This document shows, piece by piece, positions 1-8,800 of a stretch of DNA of 53,563 nucleotides (position 1 is its first letter; each line of letters starts with the position of its first letter). The DNA is taken from assembly GCA_946631295.1 (NCBI GenBank), contig CAMOZY010000009.1, positions 1 through 53,563 of the forward strand, in the 5' to 3' direction. The stretch is from an uncultured Lachnospiraceae bacterium. Its GTDB lineage: Bacteria; Bacillota; Clostridia; Lachnospirales; Lachnospiraceae. Position numbers and translations under genes: made by a program. A model generated the notes under the pieces. The model saw only the letters and a list, made by a program, of their open reading frames with translations, was not told the DNA's origin and did no database searches.

Positions 1-855
1 GCTGCAGAGCTCATCAAGGCTATGAAGGAGCAGACCAAACTTCCCATCCAGCTTCACACACACTACACCTCAGGTGTTGCAAGCATGACTTACCTCAAGG
101 CTGTTGAGGCAGGCGTTGATGTTATAGACTGTGCAATTTCTCCTTTCGCACTCGGTACTTCACAGCCCGCTACTGAGGTTATGGTTGAGACCTTCAAGGG
201 AACTCCTTATGATACCGGATATGATCAGACTCTCCTTGCAGAGATTGCTGATTACTTCGCTCCCTACAGAGATGAGTGCATTAAGAGCGGCCTCATGAAC
301 ACCAAGGTTCTCGGTGTTAACATCAAGACCCTTCTTTATCAGGTTCCCGGCGGAATGCTTTCCAACATGGTCAGCCAGCTCAAGGAGCAGCATGCAGAGA
401 ACAGATATCGTGACGTACTTGAAGAGATTCCCAGAGTTCGTAAGGACTGCGGTGAGCCTCCTCTTGTTACTCCTTCTTCACAGATCGTCGGAACCCAGGC
501 TATCTTCAACGTCCTTATGGGTGAGCGTTACAAGATGGCTACCGGTGAGTTCAAGGATCTCCTTCGCGGTAATTATGGACAGACCGTAAAGCCTATGAAC
601 CAGGAAGTCATCGACAAGGTCATCCCCGGCGAGAAGCGTTCTACCGCAAGAAGTGCGGAAGCTACCGGACATACCGAGCCCGAACTTGCTTCTATCGAGG
701 CAGAGATGAAGGAATGGAAGAAGCAGGATGAGGATGTTCTCTCATATGCATTGTTCCCTCAGGTTGCTACAGACTTCTTCAAATATCGTCAGGCTCAGGA
801 AACAGGTGTTGATGTAAAACTTGCCGATAAGGAAAATAAGGCATATCCTGTTTAA
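1..855 (+). CDS. oadA: Oxaloacetate decarboxylase alpha / pyruvate carboxylase B-type carboxyltransferase, 3' part
   Basis: The reading frame is open from base 1, so the 5' end lies outside the window; 284 residues are visible. The protein moves a carboxyl group between biotin and oxaloacetate/pyruvate. The visible part holds the end of the TIM-barrel carboxyltransferase domain, with the metal-binding LHTHYTSG motif near the start. The conserved PycB/OadA domain follows, including PPLVTPSSQIVGTQA and GERYK. The protein stops at AYPV without the alanine/proline linker or MKM biotinyl domain of full-length OadA, so the biotin carrier must be a separate polypeptide. The codon use is that of a highly expressed gene. 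Whether the partner is a sodium-pump decarboxylase or a soluble carboxylase cannot be told here. Confidence 0.9.
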   Translation, partial: AAELIKAMKEQTKLPIQLHTHYTSGVASMTYLKAVEAGVDVIDCAISPFALGTSQPATEVMVETFKGTPYDTGYDQTLLAEIADYFAPYRDECIKSGLMNTKVLGVNIKTLLYQVPGGMLSNMVSQLKEQHAENRYRDVLEEIPRVRKDCGEPPLVTPSSQIVGTQAIFNVLMGERYKMATGEFKDLLRGNYGQTVKPMNQEVIDKVIPGEKRSTARSAEATGHTEPELASIEAEMKEWKKQDEDVLSYALFPQVATDFFKYRQAQETGVDVKLADKENKAYPV

Positions 856-870
856 ATGATTGTTCTTTTT

Positions 871-908
871 ATCCCCGGGCTTTAAATAAGTCCGGGGATT
901 TTTTTGTT
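871..908 (+). terminator. Intrinsic terminator after oadA
   Basis: The arms ATCCCCGG and CCGGGGAT enclose an AT-rich loop and run into a T-rich tract. It closes the decarboxylase transcript before the TetR gene. Confidence 0.85.
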
Positions 909-975
909 TTTTCCGATCTTGTGAATGCTTACGGAAAAGTGTAGAAAAAAAGTTTTGTTAAACATCCGTGAAACC

Positions 976-1004
976 TTGACTTGACAGATTTCTATGGGTA
1001 AAAT
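976..1004 (+). promoter_or_regulatory. Sigma-A-type promoter for the TetR gene
   Basis: TTGACT at 976-981 and TAAAAT at 999-1004 are separated by exactly 17 bases. The predicted start near 1011 leaves an untranslated leader of about 80 bases before the ATG at 1091. An overlapping TTGACA at 981-986 is too close to the -10 to serve. Confidence 0.7.
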
Positions 1005-1090
1005 AACATTCGTCACTTTTCTGAAAACATTCAATAGAAGTTATTCAAATTAGTACAAATCTATCATCAAAAAGTTAGGAAAGAATCTAC

Positions 1091-1639
1091 ATGGCACGCA
1101 AAGAAAGCATAACCATCGACAGAATACTCGGAACCGCATTCGAAATGACAAGAGAATCCGGAGCCGATTCTATTACCGCACGTCACGTTGCGGAGAAGGC
1201 AGGATGCTCAACACAGCCTATTTTCAGGGTTTACAAGAATATGTCCGAACTGCAGACTGCAGTTTATGAGAAGGCAGTTGAGTATTTCAGAAATTATTAT
1301 GACGGATTCGAACGCCATGGTAATGTGCCTTTTACAAATCTCGGAATGGCTTATATTGCTTTTGCCAGAAAGGAAAAGAATCTTTTCAGACTTTTATTTG
1401 TAGATGCTGCACCCGGCAGAGTATCAATGTATGAGCTTCTTAACGGAACCGAAGGTAATGTTGTTGCTGAGATCAATCTTGCCAAGGAACTCGGATGTAC
1501 CGATCCCGGCGGACTTTTCATGAAGATGTGGATCTTCATTCACGGCGCTGCATGTATGACTCTTTCGGGAGATTATGATCTTACCGATGAGGAAACGCTT
1601 AATCTTCTCGAGAAAGCATATACCTCATTCTTGGCATAA
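1091..1639 (+). CDS. TetR/AcrR-family transcriptional regulator
   Basis: This 182-residue protein has the classic TetR layout. An N-terminal helix-turn-helix of about 50 residues contains ITARHVAEKAGCSTQPIFRVYKN, shown here only as the segment around AEKAGCSTQPIF. A helical ligand and dimerisation domain follows. It should bind an operator as a dimer and release it on binding a small ligand. The start is set by AGGAAAG about 10 bases upstream. It is the first gene after a terminator and a good promoter, and is followed at 24 bases by an RpiR regulator. No target is identifiable; autoregulation or control of the following genes would be usual for the family. Confidence 0.85.
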   Translation: MARKESITIDRILGTAFEMTRESGADSITARHVAEKAGCSTQPIFRVYKNMSELQTAVYEKAVEYFRNYYDGFERHGNVPFTNLGMAYIAFARKEKNLFRLLFVDAAPGRVSMYELLNGTEGNVVAEINLAKELGCTDPGGLFMKMWIFIHGAACMTLSGDYDLTDEETLNLLEKAYTSFLA

Positions 1640-1663
1640 AAAAATATAGGAATTTATATAAAT

Positions 1664-2605
1664 ATGGACTTAAAAGGTGATGTGCTCTTAAGGATCAGGG
1701 ATATGATCCCCCGAATGAGCAAAAGCCAGAAAAAGATCGCTTTTTACATACAGAACGAATATGAAACTGCAGTGTTTATGACTGCAGCGGAACTTGGTAA
1801 AGAGATTGGTGTAAGCGAATCTACCATTGTAAGATTTGCAGCAGCTCTCGGATACGAAGGTTATCCGGACTTTCAGAAAAGCCTGGTCGATTGCGTCAAG
1901 ACCAAGCTTTCTTCTGTTCAGAAGATAGATGAAAAATACGGAAGATCAACACAGTCCGAGATACTGACCTCTGTCATGAACGCGGATATGGATAAGATCC
2001 GTGATACGATAAAGAATATCAATCCCGGTGCATTCGATATGACCGTGGATGTGCTTTTAAAGGCTAAGCATGTTTATATCATGGGACTCCGCTCAAATGA
2101 ACCTCTTGCGGCATTCCTGCATTTTTATCTGAACATGGTTCGTCCGGATTGCGTGCTGATCAATTCCACATCGGTTACCGAGACTTTTGAACAGATGATC
2201 AGGATAAACGAAGAGGATGCTTTTGTAGGAATAAGCTTTCCCAGATATTCCATGAGAACCCTTAAGGCAATGGAGTTTGCCAATGACAGGAGAGCATCGG
2301 TCATAGCTATTACAGATTCGGCTCATTCTCCCATGACTCTGTATTCTACCTGCAATCTCTATGCACGTTCCGATATGGTATCCATAGTTGATTCGCTCGT
2401 TGCTCCTTTGTCTGTGATCAATGCGATAGTTGTTGCACTTTGCATCAAGGCACCTGAGCAGATAAGGTCTAATCTTAAGATGCTCGAATCGGTATGGAAT
2501 GATTATCAGGTTTATCTTAATGATGAGATCGATTTTATTGATGATGACCCGATATTAAACTATTCTCTCAGAAGGCAGTCTGAGGAAGAGAAGGATGATG
2601 AATAA
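1664..2605 (+). CDS. MurR/RpiR-family transcriptional regulator
   Basis: This 313-residue protein has an N-terminal RpiR helix-turn-helix (about residues 1-77), with the family signature around ELGKEIGVSESTIVRFAAAL. A SIS phosphosugar-binding domain occupies about residues 125-260. Members sense phosphorylated sugars and control sugar or amino-sugar catabolic genes. The C-terminal stretch is acidic. No sugar operon lies next to it, so its target is unknown. Its last 11 bases overlap the following flavoprotein gene, which suggests co-transcription and translational coupling. The ribosome site is weak (TAGGA), consistent with modest expression. Confidence 0.88.
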   Translation: MDLKGDVLLRIRDMIPRMSKSQKKIAFYIQNEYETAVFMTAAELGKEIGVSESTIVRFAAALGYEGYPDFQKSLVDCVKTKLSSVQKIDEKYGRSTQSEILTSVMNADMDKIRDTIKNINPGAFDMTVDVLLKAKHVYIMGLRSNEPLAAFLHFYLNMVRPDCVLINSTSVTETFEQMIRINEEDAFVGISFPRYSMRTLKAMEFANDRRASVIAITDSAHSPMTLYSTCNLYARSDMVSIVDSLVAPLSVINAIVVALCIKAPEQIRSNLKMLESVWNDYQVYLNDEIDFIDDDPILNYSLRRQSEEEKDDE

Positions 2606-3845
2606 GATAATTGTGATCGGCGGCGGCCCTGCAGGAATGCTGGCCGCCGTTTCGGCATCGGAAAATATAAAGCAGGTTATCCTCGTTGAAAAGAATGAGA
2701 AGCTCGGAAAGAAGCTTTTTATCACGGGAAAGGGCAGATGTAATATAACCAATTCCGCTGACAAAAGCGTGATCATGAATAATATTGTGAGCAATCCGAA
2801 ATTCATGTTCAGTGCTTTGGACAGATTCGATAATAACGATATCTGCAGTGAACTTGAGGAAAACGGATGCAGGATAAAGGAAGAAAGAGGCGGAAGGATC
2901 TTTCCTGTTTCCGATCATTCTTCAGATGTTATCAGAGCACTTTCCGATGATCTGAAAAAGCATGGTGTTACAGTAAGGCTGAATACCTGTGTAAAGCAGA
3001 TTTCGAAAACAGAAGACGGCTTTGAGGTTTCTTTTGATGACGGAAAAAAGGAAAAGTGCGGAGCTGTGATAATAGCAACGGGTGGAGTCTCGTATCCTGC
3101 AACAGGTTCTACGGGTGATGGCTTAAAGTTTGCGGAAGCTTTTGAACATACTATAGTAAAAACAGTCCCTTCGCTTGTTCCGCTGTGCGTTTCGGAAAGT
3201 TTTTGTAAGGACCTTCAGGGATTGTCCTTGAAAAATACGGGTCTTAAGATGATATGCGATGGCAAGACCGTGTATGAGGATATGGGTGAGATGCTTTTTA
3301 CCCATTTCGGGATAAGCGGTCCGATGATATTATCCGCAAGCAGTTATTATCAGAAAAAGGATTATGCAGCGTGCAAGGTAATCCTTGATCTTAAGCCGGC
3401 TTTATCCGAGGAAGAGCTTGATGCAAGGCTCCTTAGGGAGATTTCGGAAAACCATGAAAAACATGTTATAAATATGCTTCCTGAACTGCTTCCCCAGAAA
3501 ATGGTTCCGGTGATCGCAGAACTTTCAGGAATTGATCCTCATAAAAAATGCGGAGATCTTACCAGAGAGGAAAGACAGACATTTGTTAAGCTGCTCAAGA
3601 ATTTTGAGTTGAATGTTACCGGAACCAGAGGCTTTGAAGAAGCTATCATCACAAAGGGCGGAGTCAGTGTTAAGGAGATATCGCCGGGGACTATGATGAG
3701 CAAGAAATGCGAAGGTCTCTTTTTTGCAGGAGAGGTTATGGACCTGGATGCACTTACCGGTGGATTTAACCTTCAGATCGCATGGTCTACGGGCTATGCC
3801 GCAGGAGTGAGCGCGGCAGAATATGTAATGAGTAATGAAGAGTAA
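2595..3845 (+). CDS. HI0933/YhiN/BaiN-family FAD-dependent oxidoreductase
   Basis: This 416-residue flavoprotein begins with the dinucleotide-binding motif IIVIGGGPAGMLAA. The conserved GKGRCNITN segment and a C-terminal FAD loop (FFAGEVMDLDALTGGFNLQ) mark the HI0933 family. Proteins of this family are soluble NAD(P)H- or FAD-linked reductases. One member, BaiN, reduces bile-acid intermediates, but most have no proven substrate. The start could be 2595 or the adjacent ATG at 2598; both fit the GAGG site at 2582. The gene sits between rpiR and cmk, an arrangement I associate with Clostridia, and reads on to cmk with 21 bases between. Confidence 0.88.
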   Translation: MMNKIIVIGGGPAGMLAAVSASENIKQVILVEKNEKLGKKLFITGKGRCNITNSADKSVIMNNIVSNPKFMFSALDRFDNNDICSELEENGCRIKEERGGRIFPVSDHSSDVIRALSDDLKKHGVTVRLNTCVKQISKTEDGFEVSFDDGKKEKCGAVIIATGGVSYPATGSTGDGLKFAEAFEHTIVKTVPSLVPLCVSESFCKDLQGLSLKNTGLKMICDGKTVYEDMGEMLFTHFGISGPMILSASSYYQKKDYAACKVILDLKPALSEEELDARLLREISENHEKHVINMLPELLPQKMVPVIAELSGIDPHKKCGDLTREERQTFVKLLKNFELNVTGTRGFEEAIITKGGVSVKEISPGTMMSKKCEGLFFAGEVMDLDALTGGFNLQIAWSTGYAAGVSAAEYVMSNEE

Positions 3846-3866
3846 TACTTTTATAAGGAGCGGAAT

Positions 3867-4538
3867 ATGAACGTAGCGATAGACGGACCTGCAGGCGCAG
3901 GAAAAAGTACCATAGCAAAGAAATGCGCGAAGGAACTTGGACTTATCTATGTTGATACAGGAGCCATGTACAGAGCAGTGGCACTTTATCTTCTCGGAAG
4001 CGGGATAGATGTAAATGATGCAGAGAAGGTTTCTGAAACCTGCACCGGCGCCGATGTTGATATCAGATATGAGGACGGCGTTCAGAACGTATATTTAAAC
4101 GGTGAAAATGTAACCGGAAGACTTCGTGAGGAAGCAGTAGGCAATACTGCATCCGTTACAAGCGTTGTCCCGAAGGTGCGTGAGCATCTCTTTTCTCTTC
4201 AGAGAGGACTGGCAGACCGCGGCGGAGTCATCATGGACGGACGCGACATCGGAACAGTTGTAATGCCTGATGCGGAAGTGAAGATATATCTTACGGCAAG
4301 CTCTGAAGTGAGAGCGAAAAGACGTGTGCTCGAGCTTGAAGCAAAAGGAGAGCATCCGGACTTCGAGGAAGTAAAAAAGGATATAGAGGACAGGGATTAC
4401 CGCGATATGCATCGTGAGATATCACCTCTTAAGCAGGCGGATGATGCTGTGCTTGTTGATACCTCTGATATGACCATCGAGCAAGTTGTAGAAAAGATAT
4501 GCAGTCTGTGTGACAAATTCCTGAAGCAGAAAAAATAA
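3867..4538 (+). CDS. cmk: Cytidylate kinase
   Basis: The 223-residue protein phosphorylates CMP and dCMP with ATP in pyrimidine nucleotide salvage and CTP supply. The N-terminal P-loop GPAGAGKST, the YVDTGAMYRA motif and MDGRDIGTVV are diagnostic for bacterial Cmk. Length is normal. AAGGAG lies 7 bases before the ATG. It leads the cmk-ispH-S1 gene order well known from Clostridia. Confidence 0.95.
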   Translation: MNVAIDGPAGAGKSTIAKKCAKELGLIYVDTGAMYRAVALYLLGSGIDVNDAEKVSETCTGADVDIRYEDGVQNVYLNGENVTGRLREEAVGNTASVTSVVPKVREHLFSLQRGLADRGGVIMDGRDIGTVVMPDAEVKIYLTASSEVRAKRRVLELEAKGEHPDFEEVKKDIEDRDYRDMHREISPLKQADDAVLVDTSDMTIEQVVEKICSLCDKFLKQKK

Positions 4539-4553
4539 TTTCGAAATAAGTAA

Positions 4554-5411
4554 ATGGAAGTAAAACTTGCTGATCCGTCTGGATTCTGCTTCGGTGTGAA
4601 GCGGGCTGTCGACGGAGTTTATGAAAAACTGAAAAGCGGACGTCCCATATATACCTATGGACCTGTCGTACATAATGAAACCGTTGTTTCTGACCTTGAG
4701 CAAAAAGGCGTCAGAGTTATTGATGACAAGGAAACTCTGGAGAAAACGGAATTCGAATCGGATGCCTGCATTATAATAAGAGCTCACGGTATAGGCAGGG
4801 ATATATATGATCTGATCGAAGCAAAGGGGTGTGAGATAGTTGATCTTACATGTCCTTTTGTTGCGAGGATCCATAATATTGTTCTTGAGAACAGCCGTGA
4901 GGGAAGACATATTGTTATAGTCGGAAAATCCACTCATCCCGAGATAGTCGGAATATGCGGATGGATCGATGGTCCTTTCACTGTAGTGGGAGGTGAAAAG
5001 GATGCGGAAAATCTTGATCTGACAGGCGGGATCACTGTTGTTGCCCAGACAACCTTCCAATACAGAAAATTTTTGCAAATTGTTGAAATAATTAATAAAA
5101 AAGGTTATAATGCTAACGTTGTGAACACTATATGTTCGGCAACAAAGGACAGGCAGGATGCAGCCGAAGTCCTTTCAAAAGAGGCAGATGCCATGATTGT
5201 CATAGGTGGGAGCGCTAGTTCAAACACGCGAAAGCTTTATGAGATTGCATCGGAGAACTGCCCGAATACGGTCTGTATACAGAAACCGGATGACCTTAAA
5301 GATTATAAACTACCTGAATCTGTTAAGCTGATCGGCATCACCGCGGGGGCTTCCACTCCGCAGAATATTATTGAGGAGGTTCAAAGATATGTCAGAGGAA
5401 CTAACTTTTGA
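4554..5411 (+). CDS. ispH: 4-hydroxy-3-methylbut-2-enyl diphosphate reductase
   Basis: IspH (LytB) makes IPP and DMAPP in the last step of the non-mevalonate isoprenoid pathway, using a [4Fe-4S] cluster. The three cluster cysteines are recognisable in SGFCFGVKRAV, DLTCPFVARIH and NTICSATKDRQ. Conserved HGIGR and THPEI segments lie between them. At 285 residues it is a full-length, stand-alone enzyme. Its last 23 bases overlap the start of the S1-domain gene in another frame. In some Clostridia the two activities are one fused polypeptide; here they are separate. Confidence 0.95.
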   Translation: MEVKLADPSGFCFGVKRAVDGVYEKLKSGRPIYTYGPVVHNETVVSDLEQKGVRVIDDKETLEKTEFESDACIIIRAHGIGRDIYDLIEAKGCEIVDLTCPFVARIHNIVLENSREGRHIVIVGKSTHPEIVGICGWIDGPFTVVGGEKDAENLDLTGGITVVAQTTFQYRKFLQIVEIINKKGYNANVVNTICSATKDRQDAAEVLSKEADAMIVIGGSASSNTRKLYEIASENCPNTVCIQKPDDLKDYKLPESVKLIGITAGASTPQNIIEEVQRYVRGTNF

Positions 5412-6519
5412 ACAATTACTGGAAGAGCAGGAATCAAAGAAGATCATATTACATACAGGAGAGGTAGTCGAAGGCACGGTTTTTGACGTTAAGCCCGAAG
5501 AGATCATTCTTGATCTCGGATGCAAGTCAGACGGTATTCTTAGCAAGTATGAATACACCAACGATAACAGCGTCGACCTTACACAGGCTGTAAAGCCCGG
5601 CGACAAGCTTGAGGTTAAGGTTCTCAAGGTTGATGACCGTGAGGGACAGGTTATCGTATCATACAAGAGAGTACAGCAGGAGAAGGCTAATCAGCGCATT
5701 GAGGAAGCTTTCAATAATCAGGAAGTACTTAAGGCTAAGGTTTCAGCAATCCTCAAGGGTGGTATCACCGTAGAGGTAGATGGAACCAGGATATTCATTC
5801 CTGCAAGCCTTGTTTCAGACAGCTATGAGAAGGATCTCAGCAAGTATCTTGGTCAGGAGATCGAGTTCGTTGTTGTTGAGTACAATCCTCATAAGAGAAG
5901 ATGCATCGGTGACCGTAAGCAGCTTCTTTCCGCTAAGAAGGAAGAGATGCAGAAGGCACTCCTTGAGAAGATCAAGGTTGGCGATATCGTAGACGGTGTT
6001 GTTAAGAACGTTACCGACTTTGGTGCATTTGTTGATCTCGGCGGAGCTGACGGACTTCTTCACATCTCAGAGATGAGTTGGGGAAGAGTTGAGAATCCCA
6101 AGAAGAATTTCCGTATCGGTGATAAGCTTAAGGTTCTCGTTAAGGACATCAACGGAACTAAGATTGCACTTTCACTTAAGTTCGATGATGAGAATCCCTG
6201 GAAGGATGCTAATGACAAGTTCGCTATCGGAAAGATAGTAACCGGTAAGGTTGCACGTATGACCGATTTTGGTGCATTTGTTGAGATTGAGAATGGCGTA
6301 GACGCTCTTCTCCATGTATCACAGATTTCCAAGGATCGTGTTGAGAAGCCTTCAGACGTTCTTAAGGTTGGTGATGAAGTTACCGCTAAGATCGTTGATT
6401 TCAATGAAGCAGATCACAAGATCTCACTTTCTGTAAAGGCACTTACCGCTCCCGATTCTGAAGAGAATGAGGACGAGGTTCCTGTAGATATTGAAGCTGT
6501 AGCAAACGAAGAGCAGTAA
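5389..6519 (+). CDS. rpsA: S1 RNA-binding domain protein (RpsA-like)
   Basis: The 376-residue protein contains four S1-type OB folds, at roughly residues 16-90, 103-170, 190-260 and 275-345. The last two are the most canonical (VTDFGAFVDLGG, MTDFGAFVEIENG). The tail is acidic. It likely binds mRNA at the ribosome like the short S1 proteins of Firmicutes, though these are not stable ribosomal subunits as in E. coli. I start it at ATG 5389 because GAGGAGGT at 5373-5380 is ideally placed; a TTG at 5371 would put the Shine-Dalgarno inside the gene. The start lies inside ispH, giving translational coupling. Codon use indicates high expression. Confidence 0.9.
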   Translation: MSEELTFEQLLEEQESKKIILHTGEVVEGTVFDVKPEEIILDLGCKSDGILSKYEYTNDNSVDLTQAVKPGDKLEVKVLKVDDREGQVIVSYKRVQQEKANQRIEEAFNNQEVLKAKVSAILKGGITVEVDGTRIFIPASLVSDSYEKDLSKYLGQEIEFVVVEYNPHKRRCIGDRKQLLSAKKEEMQKALLEKIKVGDIVDGVVKNVTDFGAFVDLGGADGLLHISEMSWGRVENPKKNFRIGDKLKVLVKDINGTKIALSLKFDDENPWKDANDKFAIGKIVTGKVARMTDFGAFVEIENGVDALLHVSQISKDRVEKPSDVLKVGDEVTAKIVDFNEADHKISLSVKALTAPDSEENEDEVPVDIEAVANEEQ

Positions 6520-6569
6520 TGTTCATCCGTATCAGGCTGTAATATCTGAATAACTGTTTAACAAAAATG

Positions 6570-6618
6570 CCTGCCCGGCGGATAACGAAATGTTTTTCCA
6601 AGGGCAGGTTTTTGTTTT
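6570..6618 (+). terminator. Intrinsic terminator after the S1 gene
   Basis: The 7-base arms CCTGCCC (6570-6576) and GGGCAGG (6602-6608) are followed by TTTTTGTTTT. The loop is unusually long at 25 bases. It ends the rpiR-to-S1 transcript. Confidence 0.75.
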
Positions 6619-6688
6619 ACCGGATAAGATTTTTATATGATTATGATGATGAAGGATTGTAATTCTGATCATCAAGTGGGGAGGTTAT

Positions 6689-7468
6689 ATGGCAGTAGAT
6701 TATGAATATTTCAAAAAAGAGATACTTAAGATGACTTCCATCGATCTTAACGCTTACAAGGAAAAGCAGATGAAGCGCAGGATCGATAACCTTATCATGA
6801 AGAACCGTATTAACGGATATGACAATTATGTCAGTGTTCTCAAGACGGATAAAGAAAGATTTGATGAGTTCATCAATTATATAACCATTAACGTTTCCGA
6901 GTTCTACAGAAATCCTGATCAGTGGCAGTATATGGATAAGACTGTTATACCTGCTCTGGTTGAGAGATTCGGAACAAGACTTAAGATCTGGAGTGCCGCA
7001 TGTTCGACCGGAGACGAGCCTTATTCGCTCGTTATGGCTCTTTCCAAGCACATGCCTCTCAGCAACATAAAGATCACGGCAACAGACCTTGATAAGACCG
7101 TCATAGCCAAAGCTAAAGTAGGCCTTTATGATGCAAAATCCATCGCAAATGTACCCGATGAGTTCAAGAAGAAATACTTCACGCAGGTTGGCCCTTCCTT
7201 CAAGATCTCTGACGAGATAAAGAGCCGCGTTTCATTCAGTGAGCACAATCTTCTGAAGGACAGATATGACACCAATTATGACATGATCGTATGCAGAAAC
7301 GTGCTTATCTATTTCACGGATGAAGCCAAGGACGAGGTTTTCAAGAAGTTCTACAAATCGATCAAGCCCGGAGGATTCCTTTTCATCGGATCGACTGAGC
7401 AGATCGTAAACTACAAAGAGATAGGATATACGAGAGTTAATTCATTCTACTACGGAAAAGATGCTTAA
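6689..7468 (+). CDS. cheR: CheR-type protein-glutamate methyltransferase
   Basis: The 259-residue protein has the helical CheR N-domain (about 1-75) followed by a SAM-dependent methyltransferase domain. The SAM site reads WSAACSTGDEPYSLVMAL, and CRNVLIYFTDEAKDEV and GGFLFIGSTEQI are typical CheR elements. It should methylate glutamates on chemoreceptors. GGGGAGG lies just upstream of the ATG. A possible promoter (TTGTTT, 18 bases, TATGAT) overlaps the T-tract of the preceding terminator. No other chemotaxis gene is present, so this is an orphan locus; a role outside chemotaxis is possible. Confidence 0.9.
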   Translation: MAVDYEYFKKEILKMTSIDLNAYKEKQMKRRIDNLIMKNRINGYDNYVSVLKTDKERFDEFINYITINVSEFYRNPDQWQYMDKTVIPALVERFGTRLKIWSAACSTGDEPYSLVMALSKHMPLSNIKITATDLDKTVIAKAKVGLYDAKSIANVPDEFKKKYFTQVGPSFKISDEIKSRVSFSEHNLLKDRYDTNYDMIVCRNVLIYFTDEAKDEVFKKFYKSIKPGGFLFIGSTEQIVNYKEIGYTRVNSFYYGKDA

Positions 7469-7475
7469 ACATTCA

Positions 7476-7505
7476 AAAAGAAGCCTCATCTGAGGCTTCT
7501 TTTTA
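7476..7505. terminator. Bidirectional terminator between convergent genes
   Basis: The near-perfect hairpin AAGAAGCCTCA / TGAGGCTTCTT has a two-base loop, with A-rich and T-rich flanks on both sides. It can stop cheR on the plus strand and the exonuclease gene arriving from the other side. Confidence 0.85.
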
Positions 7506-7515
7506 GATTTATAGA

Positions 7516-8625
7516 TTAGTATGTAGAAGCGAGCATGGATATGATGTGACCTGCGTATTTATTGAATGCGTTGCGGTCGCGCTTCAGATCATCCGTCAGC
7601 TCAAAGAACATGTCAGTACTGCGGTATTCCCTTCTGAAGAGGGGCTCAAAGAGAGCATCCCACTGTGGAAGATATGATGACTGCTTTCTGGTATAACATG
7701 TGGCAGCCGTAGCCTGGGTTCTGTGATCCTTATCGACAAAGGTGGCAACCGATTTGTGAAGTGCGGTATCTTCCTCGGGAAGATAATAGTAATCCTGATA
7801 AGATGCGTAGAAATACTTCATCTCTTCGTTATAGAGAGGCACCTTTATCTGAGCCTCAGTACCGTCTGCCTTTATGTAGCATCCGTGGGCGAATGAGGCG
7901 ATGGCTTTGGGGAGAGGAGATTCGAGCTTTACACTCATTATTATCTCACTCTGGGTCTGGCCGTTGTAGTCTTTATAGGTGTCTGCATGGACCTTGGCAA
8001 CTCTGAGCTTACCTGCCACCATATCGGGATATGCAAGCATCGGAAGGATCTTTATCATACCCTTAAGATCATCCTCGTTGTGGAGAAGAAGGGAGTTGCA
8101 GGCGAATTCGGAAGGATTGGTGACATAGTCATGATAGATGCCTATGAGATCGCCTCCGGAAAAAACATCGGCTCTTTCAATACCGAGGAATTTTTCGATG
8201 GACTTTTGCTTGAGGGATGTGAGCCCCAAGAGATGCTTTAATGGGGAGATACGTTTATACAGATCGATCCCCTTGAATGAATCGATGGAAAGATCAAGTT
8301 CCAGAGATGTGATCTTCTGGGTAAGATAGGGCAGGTCGAACTGATTGCCGTTGAAATGCACCAGTGTATCATAGCCGCCCTCTGTGGCAAAATCAAAGAA
8401 GCTCTGAATGATATCCTTTTCTTCTTCGTACTTTTCGGCAAACCACTGCTTGGTACACCATTTATTATCAGACATATATGCACAGCCTATCAGATAGAGA
8501 TAGGATGTTCTTGCAGTAAAGCCTGTCGTCTCTATATCGATGAAAAGAAGTGAATTCGGATCCGTGATACGGCTGATATCATATCCGGACTTAAAGCTCT
8601 CCAGAGTTTCGGTTGTTTCTTTCAT
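7516..8625 (-). CDS. YprB-type ribonuclease H-like (DEDD) exonuclease
   Basis: The 369-residue protein has an RNase H-like 3'-5' exonuclease fold of the YprB family. The acidic DEDD motifs are visible: DIETTG near residue 30, NGNQFDLPYL near 115 and HNEDDL near 182. About 170 residues of unassigned sequence follow. The substrate (DNA or RNA) is not established for this family. The start is supported by GAGG 7 bases upstream of the ATG on the minus strand and by a good promoter. It stands alone, convergent with cheR and divergent from the rnf operon. Confidence 0.8.
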   Translation of the reverse strand: MKETTETLESFKSGYDISRITDPNSLLFIDIETTGFTARTSYLYLIGCAYMSDNKWCTKQWFAEKYEEEKDIIQSFFDFATEGGYDTLVHFNGNQFDLPYLTQKITSLELDLSIDSFKGIDLYKRISPLKHLLGLTSLKQKSIEKFLGIERADVFSGGDLIGIYHDYVTNPSEFACNSLLLHNEDDLKGMIKILPMLAYPDMVAGKLRVAKVHADTYKDYNGQTQSEIIMSVKLESPLPKAIASFAHGCYIKADGTEAQIKVPLYNEEMKYFYASYQDYYYLPEEDTALHKSVATFVDKDHRTQATAATCYTRKQSSYLPQWDALFEPLFRREYRSTDMFFELTDDLKRDRNAFNKYAGHIISMLASTY

Positions 8626-8661
8626 TTTCGCCTCGAAAAATTTGTTTTCGCCAACTCCATA

Positions 8662-8690
8662 ACTATATCAAAAAAAGGCCGTATTTTCAA
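8662..8690 (-). promoter_or_regulatory. Promoter for the exonuclease gene
   Basis: On the minus strand, TTGAAA (8690-8685) and TATAGT (8667-8662) are 17 bases apart. The leader to the ATG at 8625 is about 30 bases. Confidence 0.65.
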
Positions 8691-8700
8691 TTCGGACTAA

Positions 8701-8731
8701 GGCTTAAAATGGCTTAAAATATGGATAAAAT
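8701..8731 (+). repeat. Tandem 10-bp repeats upstream of the rnf promoter
   Basis: GGCTTAAAAT occurs twice in perfect tandem (8701-8720) and is followed by a diverged third copy (GGATAAAAT, 8723-8731). The 10-base period is one helical turn. The array ends three bases before the proposed rnf -35, the usual place for an activator or repressor site. Confidence 0.55.
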
Positions 8732-8733
8732 CA

Positions 8734-8762
8734 TGGAAAAAAAACGTATTTTGAGGTATAGT
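8734..8762 (+). promoter_or_regulatory. Probable promoter of the rnf operon
   Basis: TGGAAA (8734-8739) and TATAGT (8757-8762) are 17 bases apart; the -35 is poor and the -10 good. A start near 8769 gives a 32-base leader containing the AGGTGG ribosome site. The weak -35 would suit an activated promoter. Confidence 0.45.
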
Positions 8763-8800
8763 TACCATGTATGCAAAAAACATGTATTTAGGTGGAACCA

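Noticed and set aside
4422-5078. A 218-codon minus-strand frame
   Set aside because: Shadow of cmk and ispH; no family features.
8766-8787. Direct repeat CATGTAT upstream of rnfC
   Set aside because: Two 7-base AT-rich copies downstream of the proposed start are easily due to chance; the tandem GGCTTAAAAT repeats are more convincing.
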